A DNA stretch of 5,056 nt from NCBI GenBank assembly GCA_002505945.1, contig DAWM01000022.1:57919-62974 (forward strand), written 5' to 3'. Position numbers and translations under genes: made by a program. This document shows positions 3,896 through 5,056 of the stretch, piece by piece. Within the stretch, counting starts at the first letter, position 1, and each line of letters starts with the position of its first letter. The notes under the pieces were generated by a model. That model searched no databases, was not told the origin of the DNA, and was given only the letters and a program-made list of their open reading frames with translations. The DNA is from Candidatus Woesearchaeota archaeon UBA119 (GTDB lineage: Archaea; Nanobdellota; Nanobdellia; Woesearchaeales; UBA119).

Positions 3896-5056
3896 ATGAT
3901 ATCCTTTCCAAATAACCTTACCTTGGGTCAAAAGCGAATAAAATATTGGTTTGGATTGTTGTCGGGATCATTTCTTTTGCCTTCTTCTTTATACTGGCAG
4001 AGCAAGTTCAAGGATTTCCTTGATAGCCCATCTATCGAAGATAGTATACATTTCTTTTTAACAAGCGCTGCTATCTTCACTTACATCGCCTTCATGCCTT
4101 ATCTGTACGACAAGTTCAAGAAAAAGGTAACAGCTTTGGAAGAGAAAGGCGAACACAAGATTTCTCTTAAATCATTGTCGCATGAGGCTTATAACACACT
4201 GAATTTGGAAGCAGAAAGGGAGAAAGCCAACTTCGTTCGTTTACTCTCTAAAGATGAAGCTATCAAAAAACTTGATGACATTCTGTATGAGCATCCGCAG
4301 GATTCGCTCAGTTATTACCTTAGGGCGAGGATTTATGCCGATAAAGAGAAATCCAGAGAATACATCTCAGATCTTTACCATATGCTTATTACCTTCTCAG
4401 AGAAAAAGGATGAAAGAGAAAAAGCCACAAGAATCCTGAAGGAGAACTGGCATCATGAACTTATATATCTTGGATTATTCTCCTCAACCAAGAAACCTCG
4501 TTTCAAAATGAAACGTTGCCTGGAGGCCACCGCCAGAGGCGTGTGGAATAAAGAGAAGAACAGGCCAAGATCAATATTCAGAGATGAACTTCGGCCTCTT
4601 TTAAGAGAACAGTATCCTAAATCAACCCTGGACTTCCTGGAAGCATTGGTTACTGAGAACGAATACTATAAAGAAGACTCAAAGAATCTCGAAGAGAGCG
4701 CTAAAAAAGAGGCTAAGGAGCTCTATTACAAAGCATTTGCAGAACTTACCCAAGCTAAGAATTTTCATTTCAGGGAAGAACTTGACTCTACTAATCAGGT
4801 CTTTATGGGCAAGATCCCATCTTTGCCGAATGTTCTTTTTATAGGAAAGACTAACAAACAGCTTCACGAACTAAAACAGGAATATGACTTCTTAAGAAGA
4901 ATCCATGGTTCATTTGATGTAGTTAAGACTTCTTCCCTCCCTTATCCCTTTTATTTCGGTAAAATAGGAGACAGATTCTTTCTTATTGAAAGGTTTCTTG
5001 ATGGGAAGCTGTTATATCAGGTTTTGGAAAACCCGCATCCTGATATAAACCCTGTA
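3896..5056 (+). CDS. Two-helix membrane protein with APH/protein-kinase-like N-lobe (3' end beyond window)
   Basis: Open from the ATG at 3896 for 387 codons to the right edge. An in-frame TAA directly before the ATG rules out an earlier start, and the next in-frame ATG (codon 67) would remove the membrane region. Residues 17-34 and 51-70 look like two membrane helices. A long charged helical region (about 72-295) follows; about 117-185 (DEAIKKLDDILYEHPQDSLSYY) resembles TPR/solenoid packing. From about 301 the sequence resembles the N-lobe of the aminoglycoside-phosphotransferase/eukaryotic-like kinase fold. VLFIGKT offers a candidate beta-3 lysine (K318), LKQEYDFLRRI a candidate helix-C glutamate (E329), and FFLIERFLDGKLL (361-373) a hinge. 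The catalytic loop and metal-binding DxD/DFG-type residues would lie beyond the window, so activity cannot be judged. The kinase domain probably faces the cytoplasm. Transcribed divergently from the surface-protein operon; a functional link is possible but unproven. Confidence 0.8.
   Translation, partial: MISFPNNLTLGQKRIKYWFGLLSGSFLLPSSLYWQSKFKDFLDSPSIEDSIHFFLTSAAIFTYIAFMPYLYDKFKKKVTALEEKGEHKISLKSLSHEAYNTLNLEAEREKANFVRLLSKDEAIKKLDDILYEHPQDSLSYYLRARIYADKEKSREYISDLYHMLITFSEKKDEREKATRILKENWHHELIYLGLFSSTKKPRFKMKRCLEATARGVWNKEKNRPRSIFRDELRPLLREQYPKSTLDFLEALVTENEYYKEDSKNLEESAKKEAKELYYKAFAELTQAKNFHFREELDSTNQVFMGKIPSLPNVLFIGKTNKQLHELKQEYDFLRRIHGSFDVVKTSSLPYPFYFGKIGDRFFLIERFLDGKLLYQVLENPHPDINPV

Noticed and set aside
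4254..4867. Short frames at 4254-4439 (plus) and 4679-4867 (minus)
   Set aside because: Both lie inside the long kinase-like frame that runs uninterrupted to the edge, and neither has start signals.

Overview
The window most likely comes from an AT-rich genome of a DPANN-type archaeon (Woesearchaeota/Pacearchaeota/Nanoarchaeota-like). This is inferred from several features. Almost every minus-strand gene encodes a short basic N-terminus, often ending in KKG or KKA, followed at once by one membrane helix, as in archaeal class III (type IV prepilin-like) signal peptides. The ribosome-binding sites are of the GGTGAT/GGAG type. The divergent promoter carries archaeal TTTATATA boxes, one with a purine/A-rich BRE, and no bacterial -35/-10 pair is evident. 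No rRNA, tRNA, mobile element or CRISPR array is visible, and no gene could be given a recognised symbol.

Layout: positions 1-3819 hold a tightly packed minus-strand operon of seven genes, listed in transcription order. (1) A 34-aa single-helix micro-protein (3715-3819). (2) A 279-aa anchored six-cysteine protein (2832-3671). (3) Its tandem paralogue, 288 aa, with the same six cysteines plus an inserted glycine zipper (1982-2848). (4) A 42-aa single-helix micro-protein (1839-1967). (5) A 395-aa anchored eight-cysteine protein with a prepilin-like N-terminus (624-1811). (6) A 53-aa single-helix micro-protein (460-621). (7) An anchored protein of at least 143 aa that runs off the left edge (1-430). 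Gaps are 2-43 bp, or a 17-nt overlap between genes 2 and 3, and most genes have their own Shine-Dalgarno site, so they are probably co-transcribed.

A 76-bp divergent spacer (3820-3895) holds two TATA boxes forming a perfect 8-bp inverted repeat. They are so close that the two promoters probably exclude each other. On the plus strand, 3896 to the right edge begins a protein of at least 387 aa. It has two membrane helices, a long helical region and what looks like the N-lobe of an aminoglycoside-phosphotransferase/protein-kinase-like domain.

Inferred function: the minus-strand genes look like parts of one cell-surface or membrane complex, with pilin-like anchors, micro-protein helices and large cysteine-rich ectodomains that may be disulfide-bonded. 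The kinase-like gene may be a regulator, or simply a neighbour. No gene here matches a characterised system with confidence. The six-cysteine paralogue pair and the alternation of micro-proteins with anchored ectodomains are the most novel content.
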